Origin: Cloacimonetes bacterium UBA5456
Lineage (GTDB): Bacteria; Cloacimonadota; Cloacimonadia; Cloacimonadales; Cloacimonadaceae
Length of the DNA: 17,719 bases
Direction of reading: 5' to 3'
Assembly (NCBI GenBank): GCA_002427325.1
Contig: DIQS01000011.1
Location: forward strand, 16,388 to 34,106
A model generated the notes under the pieces. The model was not told where the DNA came from. It worked only from the letters and a program-made list of their open reading frames with translations, and searched no databases. Below, one piece after another: positions 6,301 through 13,810 of this stretch (positions within the stretch are counted from its first letter, which is position 1; every line of letters begins with the position of its first letter). A program made the position numbers and the translations under genes.

Positions 6301-7926
6301 TCAGTTTGCAGTTCTACAAACCCGAAAGCCAACTTGGTTGCTCCTATAAGAAGGAATATTGATGCCGCGGTGGGCAACCTGGCACCACTCGTCGATGAAG
6401 AACCAAGAACCGCCGCGATGAACACGGACTGTCCCGCTTTCAGGACCGCTTGGATTGTTTGAAGAACTACTACTGTAATATGACGCATCATACCAATCCC
6501 AGCACGATTCACAAACATTGCCACTCATATCGTAAATGCCGAGCGCATTTGCCCTTTTGCCTCCCACGGGATGCGCACTGCTGTTAGAATTATTATAATA
6601 CCAAGCCACATTGGCGATAGCATCCGAGCCACTATAGAGATAATTGGGATTGTTTGTAGCACCACGAGCAGCATATTCCCATTCAGCCTCCGTAGGTAAG
6701 CGATAGCCATTGGCGTTCCAATTGCAGATTGCAGCATTCCATGTAGCATTGTTTTCTGTGGGAACTATTCCCCAATCAAGAGGATTGGTAAAGCCTCTAA
6801 TACTATACACCGGCATGAGTCCTTCATTCAAACTGCGTAAATTACAATATTTTATAGCATCATACCAGCTTACATTATAAACTGGATAATTGTTGCCTAC
6901 TCCATAATCTGAAGCCGGGTTGGAGCCCATGATAGCCTCATATTCACCCTGTGTCACTTGATATTTACCAATGAAGAAAGAATCCAGTGTTACGCTGTGA
7001 GGGGGAAATGCATTGTCATTTTCCTGCCCCTTATTTCTACCCATTGTGAAAGTGCCGCTGGAAACATAGACCATTTCAGGGCTACCCGGACTAAAAACAT
7101 AAGTAGCACTCGCTATCTCGCCGTCATTTAAGCCCGCCTTATATGCGCGTGCCTTAATAGTCGTGTCTTGAGATACATGGATAGCGTCTGAATATACAGG
7201 CGAAGAAGCGGTGGGATCGGATCCATCCGTAGTGTAAACAATAGTTGCATCCGGCGTTAAGCAAGCAATAGACACATCTTGAGCTACACCGTATAATCCT
7301 CCGATAGGCATAAATGTCGGCGTAGCTACCGCTGGAATTATTGTGAATTCTGCCGTAACAACATCGCTGTTATCCCAGTATGCCTTATATGCAAATGCTT
7401 TAATTGTCGCAGTTTCGGTCAAAGTGAAAGGTTCATAATATACAAAAGAATACATTCCCGGATTCGTGCCGTTTTTCGTATAAAATATTTTCGCACCTGC
7501 GGTAGGGCAAGACAATGTCACACTTTGAGATACATCAAAAGTGCCGCCGGCGGGACTGATGGTCGGAGCGGCTACTTTTTGAACGTTTATAGTATATTCT
7601 GCTGTGGCTATATCGCTATCTTCCAAACCTTCTTTGAATGCACGTGCCTTGATCGTTGCAGTCCGAGGCACCAATAAGTCGTCGTAAAATATCTCAGAAG
7701 ACGCAGTTGGGTCCTCACCGTCTTCAGTATAACGGATAACTGCGTCTTTGGTCGAACATTTGATGACTATACTCTGAGGCTCATCATAAGTCCCTGCTTT
7801 GGGACTAAAAGTGGGCTGTGCTACTTTCTTGGAATTAGGCTCGGTAGGTTTATTCTTACAGCCGAAAAGCAGAATCAGTATGCTCATCATAGAAATCATA
7901 ATAATCAAAAATTTGAACTTTTTCAT
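6301..7926 (-). CDS. Lipoprotein A: three chitobiase-C-type domains plus FGE-like (SUMF1/C-type-lectin) head
   Basis: This is a 541-residue lipoprotein. The signal peptide ends in LLFGC, with lipidated Cys23. Three chitobiase/beta-hexosaminidase C-terminal-type repeats (pattern TFSPxxGTY...IRYTxDGxDP...TIKARAxKxGL) lie at about 35-113, 118-196 and 200-278. The FGE-sulfatase-type head runs from about 284 to the end, with GTFTMGR, KYQVTQGEYEAIMGSNP, GYRLPTEAEWEYAARG, YDMSGNVCE, RGGSW and GFRVCR. The first active-site Cys of true FGE is replaced (Phe, seven residues into RGGSW) while the second is kept, so sulfatase activation is unlikely; a surface binding head is my inference. I chose the ATG at 7926 over a frame open to 7974 because GGAGAG precedes it and the lipoprotein signal starts there. 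A strong promoter lies directly upstream. Confidence 0.88.
   Translation of the reverse strand: MKKFKFLIIMISMMSILILLFGCKNKPTEPNSKKVAQPTFSPKAGTYDEPQSIVIKCSTKDAVIRYTEDGEDPTASSEIFYDDLLVPRTATIKARAFKEGLEDSDIATAEYTINVQKVAAPTISPAGGTFDVSQSVTLSCPTAGAKIFYTKNGTNPGMYSFVYYEPFTLTETATIKAFAYKAYWDNSDVVTAEFTIIPAVATPTFMPIGGLYGVAQDVSIACLTPDATIVYTTDGSDPTASSPVYSDAIHVSQDTTIKARAYKAGLNDGEIASATYVFSPGSPEMVYVSSGTFTMGRNKGQENDNAFPPHSVTLDSFFIGKYQVTQGEYEAIMGSNPASDYGVGNNYPVYNVSWYDAIKYCNLRSLNEGLMPVYSIRGFTNPLDWGIVPTENNATWNAAICNWNANGYRLPTEAEWEYAARGATNNPNYLYSGSDAIANVAWYYNNSNSSAHPVGGKRANALGIYDMSGNVCESCWDWYDASYYSSSSSNNPSGPESGTVRVHRGGSWFFIDEWCQVAHRGINIPSYRSNQVGFRVCRTAN
6304..6321 (-). repeat. 3' in-gene hairpin of gene A
   Basis: On the minus strand, GTTTGTA-GAAC-TGCAAAC forms a 7-bp stem (one wobble) with a 4-nt loop inside the last codons. 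It follows the conserved GGCTTTCGG block. No T run follows, so it is not a simple terminator. Confidence 0.6.
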
Positions 7927-7955
7927 GGGGTCTCTCCTTTGGATCGCTTTTTTAC

Positions 7956-7984
7956 ATTGTATTATGATGTTCAAATAATGTCAA
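7956..7984 (-). promoter_or_regulatory. Promoter of lipoprotein gene A
   Basis: On the minus strand, TTGACA (7984-7979), a 17-bp spacer and TACAAT (7961-7956) give a near-consensus sigma-70 promoter ending 29 bp before the ATG. The surrounding 60 bp closely match the promoter region of gene B at 9056-9084. Confidence 0.75.
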
Positions 7985-8022
7985 GCAAGATGTTGCTGAA
8001 ATAATAAGTTCCGATTTAGCGA

Positions 8023-8069
8023 GCTGTCGCGGCCGGTGTGGGAACGCCCCCGTTGCCACGAGCGACAGC
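8023..8069. repeat. Dispersed hairpin repeat, best-preserved copy
   Basis: This 47-bp unit is bounded by a perfect inverted repeat, GCTGTCGC and GCGACAGC. An inner near-palindrome, GGGAACG...CGTTGCC, lies within it. Related units are at 6122-6222, 17108-17130 and 17240-17285. It lies between the gene B terminator and the gene A promoter. Confidence 0.7.
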
Positions 8070-8087
8070 ACTCCATTTAAGCCCCTT

Positions 8088-8118
8088 CAAAAAAAGAGGC
8101 CCTCAGCCGAGAACCTCT
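8088..8118 (-). terminator. Intrinsic terminator of lipoprotein gene B
   Basis: The minus strand reads AGAGG-TT-CTC-GGCT-GAG-GG-CCTCT followed by a run of T. This is a 5-bp outer stem, a 2x2 internal loop, a 3-bp inner stem and a tetraloop. It lies about 20 bp after the stop of gene B. Confidence 0.8.
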
Positions 8119-8139
8119 TCTAATCATTAGTTCACCTCA

Positions 8140-9027
8140 TCATTTTGCCGACCGGCAAACCCGAAAGCCAATCATGCTATTCTTGTAAGCAGGATTATCA
8201 TCGCTGCGATTTGAAACACGGCAGTATCTGTCGTTGAGACTCCAACAACCACCACGTATCATGCGGTCTGACCCGCTTTCAGGTCCCTTTGGATTGTTGG
8301 AAGGACTACTGCTGTAATATGAACTATCATACCAATCCCAACACCACTCAAAAACATTGCCACTCATATCGTATATCCCGAGCCCATTGGGAGCTCTTGT
8401 GCCCACATGAAACATGGTGCTGGCATTCTCATTATACCAAGCCACATCTCTGGCATTATCTGAGCCACTATAAAGATAATCCGGATTGTTCGTAGCGCCG
8501 CGAGCGGCATATTCCCATTCTGCCTCCGTGGGCAAGCGATAACCATTGGCGTTCCAATTGCAAATCGCAGCACTCCAAATTGAATCATCGTCATCCGTGC
8601 TTGACACCTCTCCCCAATTATCAGGATTGGTAGAACCGGCTATGCTATATGCCGGCACGAGCTTTTCTCTCATACTGCATAAATTACAAAACTTTATAGC
8701 ATCATACCAGCTTACATAATAAACAGGATATTTGTTGCCTACGCTATAACTATGTGATGGATTAGAACCCATGATAGCTTCATATTCACCCTGCGTCACT
8801 TGATATTTACCAATGTAAAAAGAGCTCAGCGTTACGCTATGAGTGGGAAGTTCATAGTTGGGTCCATCTCCTTTTGTTCTACCCATAGTAAAAGTGCCGC
8901 CGGGAACCCGAACCATCTCGACAAGACTTGGGATTTCCGGTTCTGTAGTTTTTTTGCCACAACTAAATATCAATGCAGTTAAACTCAATGCAAAGAAAAC
9001 AATGATTATACCTTTGAGCTTTTTCAT
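8140..9027 (-). CDS. Lipoprotein B: FGE-like head without stalk domains
   Basis: This is a 295-residue lipoprotein. The signal peptide ends in LIFSC (Cys23) and leads through a short linker (GKKTTEPEIP) into an FGE-type domain from about residue 38 to the end. Motifs in order are VPGGTFTMGR, KYQVTQGEYEAIMGSNP, GYRLPTEAEWEYAARG, YDMSGNVFEWCWDWY, RGGCW and GFRVCR. As in its paralogues, the first FGE active-site Cys is missing (Leu at that place) and the second, in RYCRV, is kept. There are no chitobiase-C-type repeats, so the head would sit close to the membrane. It has its own promoter, a GGAGAAG ribosome site and a terminator, so it is probably a single-gene unit. Its first 98 bp are almost identical to those of gene E. 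Confidence 0.88.
   Translation of the reverse strand: MKKLKGIIIVFFALSLTALIFSCGKKTTEPEIPSLVEMVRVPGGTFTMGRTKGDGPNYELPTHSVTLSSFYIGKYQVTQGEYEAIMGSNPSHSYSVGNKYPVYYVSWYDAIKFCNLCSMREKLVPAYSIAGSTNPDNWGEVSSTDDDDSIWSAAICNWNANGYRLPTEAEWEYAARGATNNPDYLYSGSDNARDVAWYNENASTMFHVGTRAPNGLGIYDMSGNVFEWCWDWYDSSYYSSSPSNNPKGPESGSDRMIRGGCWSLNDRYCRVSNRSDDNPAYKNSMIGFRVCRSAK
8144..8159 (-). repeat. 3' in-gene hairpin of gene B
   Basis: On the minus strand, TTTGCC-GGTC-GGCAAA has 6 bp and a tetraloop and overlaps the last codons. It sits at the same place as in genes A, D and E. The loop-closing pair is C-G here where A and E have A-T. Confidence 0.6.
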
Positions 9028-9055
9028 GGGACTTCTCCTTTGAATTACTTTTTAC

Positions 9056-9084
9056 ATGCTATGATGATGTTAAGATAATGTCAA
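9056..9084 (-). promoter_or_regulatory. Promoter of lipoprotein gene B
   Basis: On the minus strand, TTGACA (9084-9079), a 17-bp spacer and TAGCAT (9061-9056) lie directly after the stop codon of gene C and before the gene B ribosome site. Confidence 0.7.
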
Positions 9085-9095
9085 GTAATATGTTG

Positions 9096-11480
9096 CTAAA
9101 TATCCATATCCCGCGTTATCGGGACAGGTGGCTCAACAGAGAAACTCTGGCAGACCCTAAAGCCAAAACATGTATTCTTATCAAAAGGAAGACCCCTGCC
9201 ACGGTGCGAAACTCGACATTGGTCACTAAGACTGGCGTAGCTACCGCCACGTGCCACACGTTCTTCCCCGTCCGCAGGGCCTTTGGGAGAAATTTGGGGA
9301 CTACTGTCATAGTAAACAGGATCATACCAATCCCAGCACCATTCCGCAGCATTTCCGCTCATATCGTAGATATACTGTCTATTAGGTGCTTTTAAACCTA
9401 CAGGTTTTGGAGTCTCATTGGAATTATCAGCATACCAAGCAACTTCATCGATGTTATCTGAGCCGCTATAAAGATAATCGGGATTGTTAGTTGCACCGCG
9501 GGCGACATATTCCCATTCTGCTTCTGTGGGCAAACGGTAGCCATCGTTATGCCAATCGCATCTCACATTATCCCACGCTTCATCGAATGTTTCGGGAACT
9601 TCTCCCCATTGATAAGGATTGGTAGAGCCATTGATGCTATACACCGGCGTGAATCCATCGTTTATACTGCGTAAATTACAATATATTAAAGCTTCATACC
9701 AGGTTACTCCACAAACAGGGGAATCAAAATTGGGAAAATCGTGTCCGGGATTATATCCCATGATATATTCAAACTCGTCTTGAGTCACCGGATATTTACT
9801 AATAACAAAATGAACGATGCTGACACTATGCGATGGTAATTCATCGTAATCTCCATGTCCGCGTGTTCTGCCCATAGTGAAAGTGCCGCCGGGAACATAC
9901 GTCATATCGCCGCCAATTTGCCAGATCCTGTATGTGGCACCCGCTATATCGCTATCAATCAAACCGTTCTTGTATGCTCTTGCCTTAATCGTTGTAGTTT
10001 GAGAGACAGTTATCGCATCGGTATATATAGGTGAAGATGATGTCGGCTCAGAATTGTTCGTAGTATATCGGATTGTAGCACCGGGTGTAGCGCAGCTGAT
10101 ACTAACGCTTTGAGCCTCATAATAGGTTCCGCCGGCAGGGCTGAAAGTTGGAGTAGCCACTCCGATGACATAGTCTGCGCTCACGGTCTCGCTATCCGTC
10201 AATCCCGCTTTATATGCCTTGGCTTTGAGTGTAGCACTATCATTAATGAGAACCCTTCCGGAATATGCAGGCGAAGATGAGTTCGGCTCAGACCCATCCG
10301 TGGTATATCGGATTGTGGCACCGGTTGTAGCACAAGAAATACGCACCATTTGAGGTCCACCATAAACCCCTGCCGGTGGAGTGAATACGGGAGCTATAAC
10401 ATAAGTTAAATTCAAAACATAAACGGCAGTTATAAGATTGCTATCCTGCCAGCCGGTTTTGAACGCTTTCACCCTTAGGGTAGTATTTTCATTTATCTGT
10501 ATAGGTTCTGTGTAAAGTGTAGAAGAACTATTGGGAAAGCCGCCATCTATTGTATATCTGATCTCGGCACCGGCTGTCACACAGGTGATACTAACGCTCT
10601 GAGGTGCAGAATAAGTCCCTCCGGGTGAGCTAAGCACGGGATTTACAACCCTGAGCTTATACTCTGCTTCCATAGTGTCACTATCACTCCAATTGTCCTT
10701 AAATGCTCGGGCTTTTAAGGTTATACATTCATCGATACTTATGGCTCCTGTATAAATTTTCGATGAGCTCGTGGGCGTGCTGTTATCGGTGGTATATCTA
10801 ATCGTGGCATCCGGCGTGGCACAGGTGATTGCAACGCTCTGATTTGAATAGTATTCGCCTCCTGCCGTGCTAAATACCGGATTTGCAATTTTAAGTTCAT
10901 AATATGCTTCTGCAATAGAACTTTCTATCCATCCATTTCTGTATGCTTTGGCTTTGATCGTAGTATTTCCATTTATAGCGATGGCGCCGGCATAAAGAGC
11001 TGATGTTTCATCCGGAGTGCTCCCATCTGTGGTGTATCTGATCGTAGCGCCCATTGTTGTGCACCTGATAGTGATATTTTCAATCCTGTTATAAGTGCCT
11101 TCCACTGGACTAAAAATCGGCGTCGCAACCGTTGGCAAATCCATAACATAAGATTCACTGGCTACATCGCTGTTTCGCCAGCCCTCTTTATATGCTTTTG
11201 CCTTGATAGTAGAACTTGAATTGACCCAGATGGGCCCACTATAAAGCAAAGAATTCTCATCCGGCTCACTACCATCTAAGCTATAGTATATTCGCGCTCC
11301 CTCCGTGGAACATGTCATACTCACTTCCAAGGCTCTGTTATAGTTTCCCGATTCCGGACTTATGGTGGGTTTTGCTACTTGCTTAATCTCCGGCTTAGTA
11401 GCTATTTCGCCACAATTAAACAATAGTATAGCAATGCTAAGTACAATTATTATCAAGGCAATTTCTCTGAATTTCGGCAT
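9096..11480 (-). CDS. Lipoprotein C: six chitobiase-C-type domains plus FGE-like head
   Basis: This is the largest paralogue, 794 residues. The lipobox LLFNC places the anchor at Cys23. Six consecutive chitobiase-C-type domains of about 80 residues run from about 35 to 515, each with the core pattern IRYTTDGSxPxxSSxxYxxxI...TIKAKAxKxGWxxS. They should form a rod that holds the head far from the membrane. The FGE-like head starts near 525 with MTYVPGGTFTMGR and includes GYRLPTEAEWEYVARG and RGGSYASLSDQC. Only this paralogue has a 16-residue tail after the head (SFSVEPPVP...DMDI). The ATG at 11480 is preferred to a frame open to 11507 because AAGGAG lies before it and the lipoprotein signal starts there. 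A distant candidate promoter may lie in the 231-bp gap upstream, but I saw no good match. Confidence 0.88.
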   Translation of the reverse strand: MPKFREIALIIIVLSIAILLFNCGEIATKPEIKQVAKPTISPESGNYNRALEVSMTCSTEGARIYYSLDGSEPDENSLLYSGPIWVNSSSTIKAKAYKEGWRNSDVASESYVMDLPTVATPIFSPVEGTYNRIENITIRCTTMGATIRYTTDGSTPDETSALYAGAIAINGNTTIKAKAYRNGWIESSIAEAYYELKIANPVFSTAGGEYYSNQSVAITCATPDATIRYTTDNSTPTSSSKIYTGAISIDECITLKARAFKDNWSDSDTMEAEYKLRVVNPVLSSPGGTYSAPQSVSITCVTAGAEIRYTIDGGFPNSSSTLYTEPIQINENTTLRVKAFKTGWQDSNLITAVYVLNLTYVIAPVFTPPAGVYGGPQMVRISCATTGATIRYTTDGSEPNSSSPAYSGRVLINDSATLKAKAYKAGLTDSETVSADYVIGVATPTFSPAGGTYYEAQSVSISCATPGATIRYTTNNSEPTSSSPIYTDAITVSQTTTIKARAYKNGLIDSDIAGATYRIWQIGGDMTYVPGGTFTMGRTRGHGDYDELPSHSVSIVHFVISKYPVTQDEFEYIMGYNPGHDFPNFDSPVCGVTWYEALIYCNLRSINDGFTPVYSINGSTNPYQWGEVPETFDEAWDNVRCDWHNDGYRLPTEAEWEYVARGATNNPDYLYSGSDNIDEVAWYADNSNETPKPVGLKAPNRQYIYDMSGNAAEWCWDWYDPVYYDSSPQISPKGPADGEERVARGGSYASLSDQCRVSHRGRGLPFDKNTCFGFRVCQSFSVEPPVPITRDMDI
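9137..9149 (-). repeat. 3' in-gene hairpin of gene C (divergent form)
   Basis: On the minus strand, CAGAG-TTT-CTCTG is a perfect 5-bp stem placed just after the conserved GGCTTT...TGC block. Its sequence and geometry differ from the hairpins of the other four genes. Confidence 0.4.
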
Positions 11481-11711
11481 GGAACTACTCCTTGGCTGCA
11501 TTGGCAAGAATCCGTTTAAGGGTTAAATTTACTTTGATTTAGATTAGTTTTATTTATTAATTCTGGTTTACCGCTTTTTATCCGCTGATTCGCACCGCAA
11601 ATACTTATAGAAAACGACACACTTTTTCTCGGGCATTAATGTTTGAATACCACGAGAGCTCATTACTTTTACCTGTCTTAAGCGGCAGGATTTGCTTTCA
11701 AATTCACTCTA
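11481..11711. other. Intergenic gap between genes D and C
   Basis: These 231 bp are A/T-rich. The gene C ribosome site (AAGGAG) is at the left end, and a weak CCTG...CAGG inverted repeat lies about 30 bp after the stop of gene D. I found no convincing promoter and no reading frame. Confidence 0.5.
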
Positions 11712-12869
11712 TCAATTTGCCGACCGGCAAACACGAAAGCCAAGAAAGTGGCTCCTAACATAAGGGAAAGCATCAGAACGGGAAGCAACCCGGCAGTCGT
11801 AATAGGCACTACCCCAACAGCCACCTCGTTTCATGCGATATACTCCGTTTGCAGGACCGGTGGGATTAGTGTAATAACCTGTGCTATAATAACCATACCA
11901 ATTTTCGCTCCAATCCCAGCACCATTCACTAACATTGCCATTCATATCATACAATCCAAGTCCATTGGCGGCTTTCCCTCCAACGGGGTGCGTGCTATTA
12001 TCAGAGTTCATAGAATACCATGCCACCTCATCAATATTGCCCGAGCCACTATAGAGGTAATCGGGATCGTTTGTGGCGCCTCGTGCGGCATACTCCCACT
12101 CGGCTTCCGTGGGCAAGCGATAACCATTTGCCTCCAAAAGCCAAATCGCAGTTTTCCAAGCGTAATTGCTTTCTGTGGGAACTTCTCCCCAATGAGCCGG
12201 GTCGGTAGAACCATTGATGAGATACACCGGAGTTAATCCTTCTCTCATACTGCGCAGATTACAATACTTTATAGCATCATACCAACTCACATTATAAACA
12301 GGATAATTATCACCTTCTCCCTTGCCGAAAGCTGGATTTGAACCCATGATATCCTCATATTCAGCTTGTGTCACCTGATATTTATTAATGTAATAAGAAT
12401 CAAGCGTAACTGAGTGAGGGCTCATATCATTGTCCCACATGGGGTCCATCTCCACCTCATAGTTTGTTTTGCCCATAGTAAAGGTGCCGCCGGAGAGATA
12501 GACCATGCCCACATCTTCAGGATTTGGGGGAATGGTAAATATTGCACTTGCAAAATCACTATCTGTCCAACCATATTTAAAGGCTTGGGCGATAATTGTG
12601 GTGCTCGAGCTTATCACGATAGGCTCACTATACAATAAAGAAGAAGCATTTGGGATGCTTCCATCAGCGGTATAACGAATTAGGGCATCTTTTGTAGAAC
12701 ACTGGATGCTCACCTCTTGCGCTTCATCATAAATCCCCGTTGAGGGGCTAATTATGGGTGTTGCCACCTTAGTTGTTTCCGGTTCTGTGGTTTTCTTACC
12801 ACAGCTAAATATCAATACAATTAAACTCATTGTAAAGATAACTAAGACTATGCTTTTAAACTTTTTCAT
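11712..12869 (-). CDS. Lipoprotein D: one chitobiase-C-type domain plus FGE-like head
   Basis: This is a 385-residue lipoprotein with lipobox LIFSC (Cys23). One chitobiase-C-type domain at about 35-112 (ISPSTGIYDEAQ, IRYTADGSIP, TTIIAQAFKYGW) is followed by the FGE-like head from about 122: MVYLSGGTFTMG, KYQVTQAEYEDIMGSNP, GYRLPTEAEWEYAARG, YDMNGNVSEWCWDW, RGGCWGSAYYDC, GFRVCR. The first FGE active-site Cys position holds Ser and the second Cys is kept. An AAGGAGA site lies 7 nt before the ATG. Gene E ends only 53 bp upstream with no visible promoter between, so D is probably cotranscribed with E and the 59-codon gene. The head variable segment differs from all paralogues although the framework is close. 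Confidence 0.88.
   Translation of the reverse strand: MKKFKSIVLVIFTMSLIVLIFSCGKKTTEPETTKVATPIISPSTGIYDEAQEVSIQCSTKDALIRYTADGSIPNASSLLYSEPIVISSSTTIIAQAFKYGWTDSDFASAIFTIPPNPEDVGMVYLSGGTFTMGKTNYEVEMDPMWDNDMSPHSVTLDSYYINKYQVTQAEYEDIMGSNPAFGKGEGDNYPVYNVSWYDAIKYCNLRSMREGLTPVYLINGSTDPAHWGEVPTESNYAWKTAIWLLEANGYRLPTEAEWEYAARGATNDPDYLYSGSGNIDEVAWYSMNSDNSTHPVGGKAANGLGLYDMNGNVSEWCWDWSENWYGYYSTGYYTNPTGPANGVYRMKRGGCWGSAYYDCRVASRSDAFPYVRSHFLGFRVCRSAN
11716..11731 (-). repeat. 3' in-gene hairpin of gene D
   Basis: On the minus strand, TTTGCC-GGTC-GGCAAA is identical in the core to gene B. One more flanking G-T pair extends it to a 7-bp arm. Confidence 0.6.
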
Positions 12870-12883
12870 CGGATATCTCCTTG

Positions 12884-12905
12884 GAAATAATGCTGTAGCA
12901 TTTCA
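12884..12905 (-). repeat. Hairpin in the E-D intergenic gap
   Basis: A perfect 6-bp inverted repeat, AATGCT-GT-AGCATT as read on the plus strand, is flanked by further pairing bases (GAAAT and TTC). It lies between the stop of E and the ribosome site of D. It could protect or process the mRNA, or be chance. Confidence 0.3.
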
Positions 12906-12922
12906 AAAACTTTTTTTATTAT

Positions 12923-13810
12923 TTAATCATTCGCATTTCTGCAAATTCGAAAGCCTATATTACTGTCTTTAGTAGTAGGATAACCGCTTCTGCGATGCGA
13001 AACACGGCATTCGTCTTCGTAGTAGCTCCAAGAGCCGCCTCGCAGCAAACGAGCTGTCCCGCTTACATGGCCGGTGGGATTGTCGGAAGGGCTAATGTAG
13101 TAATAATCACCGTAAAACCAATCCCAACACCATTCATAAACATTGCCGCTCATGTCATGCAATCCAAGTCCATTGGCAGCCTTGCCTCCAACGGGACGCG
13201 AACACACATAAGTATTACCATTATACCACGCCACATCATCAATACTGTCCGAGCCACTATATAGGTAATCGGGATCACTTGCACCACCACGAGCCGCATA
13301 TTCCCACTCTGCTTCTGTGGGCAGACGGTAGCCATTAGCATCCCAATCGCAAAACGCAGCATTCCAAATATTACTATTTAAGTCGGGCACTTCTCCCCAA
13401 TCATCAGGATTGACAGAACCATAGATTCTATAGACCGGCATGAGCCCTTCCTTCATACTAAGCAAGTTACAGTATTTAATAACATCATACCAACTTACAT
13501 TGTAAACAGGATAATTATTTTCAATCCCCCAATCTACTGAGGGATTGGAGCCCATGATAGCATTGTATGCATTTTGGGTCACTTGATATTTGCCGATATA
13601 GAAAGGGCTAAGGGTGACGCTGTGAGTGGGAAACTCACTGGCAGTTCCCTGACCTCTGGTATCGCCCATAATGAAGGTGCCTCCGGGAACCAAGACCATC
13701 TCACTGCGATCTGGGATTTCCGGTTCTGTAGTTTTTTTGCCACAACTAAATATCAATGCAGTTAAACTCAATGCAAAGATAACTATGATTATACCCTTAA
13801 GCTTTTTCAT
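12923..13810 (-). CDS. Lipoprotein E: FGE-like head without stalk domains
   Basis: This is a 295-residue lipoprotein with the same layout as gene B: lipobox LIFSC (Cys23), a short GKKTTEPEIP linker and an FGE-like head from about 38. Motifs are VPGGTFIMGD, KYQVTQNAYNAIMGSNP, GYRLPTEAEWEYAARGG, HDMSGNVYEWCWDWF, RGGSWSYYEDEC and GFRICR. The first FGE active-site Cys position is Tyr and the second Cys is kept. Its ATG overlaps the stop of the 59-codon gene (TAATG), with AGGAG 8 nt upstream inside that gene, so translation is coupled. It is likely the second gene of a three-gene unit (59-codon gene, E, D). Confidence 0.88.
   Translation of the reverse strand: MKKLKGIIIVIFALSLTALIFSCGKKTTEPEIPDRSEMVLVPGGTFIMGDTRGQGTASEFPTHSVTLSPFYIGKYQVTQNAYNAIMGSNPSVDWGIENNYPVYNVSWYDVIKYCNLLSMKEGLMPVYRIYGSVNPDDWGEVPDLNSNIWNAAFCDWDANGYRLPTEAEWEYAARGGASDPDYLYSGSDSIDDVAWYNGNTYVCSRPVGGKAANGLGLHDMSGNVYEWCWDWFYGDYYYISPSDNPTGHVSGTARLLRGGSWSYYEDECRVSHRRSGYPTTKDSNIGFRICRNAND
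12929..12946 (-). repeat. 3' in-gene hairpin of gene E
   Basis: On the minus strand, ATTTGCA-GAAA-TGCGAAT has a 7-bp stem (one wobble) and a GAAA tetraloop of the GNRA type. The outermost pair is A-T where gene A has G-C. Confidence 0.6.

Noticed and set aside
7927..7974. Extended N-terminus of lipoprotein A, 16 codons upstream
   Set aside because: The added segment overlaps the promoter -10 box and would bury the lipoprotein signal; the ATG at 7926 has the ribosome site.
6301..13810. Annotation of the five lipoproteins as true formylglycine-generating enzymes
   Set aside because: The first catalytic Cys is absent in all, the proteins are outer-surface lipoproteins, and no sulfatase is nearby.
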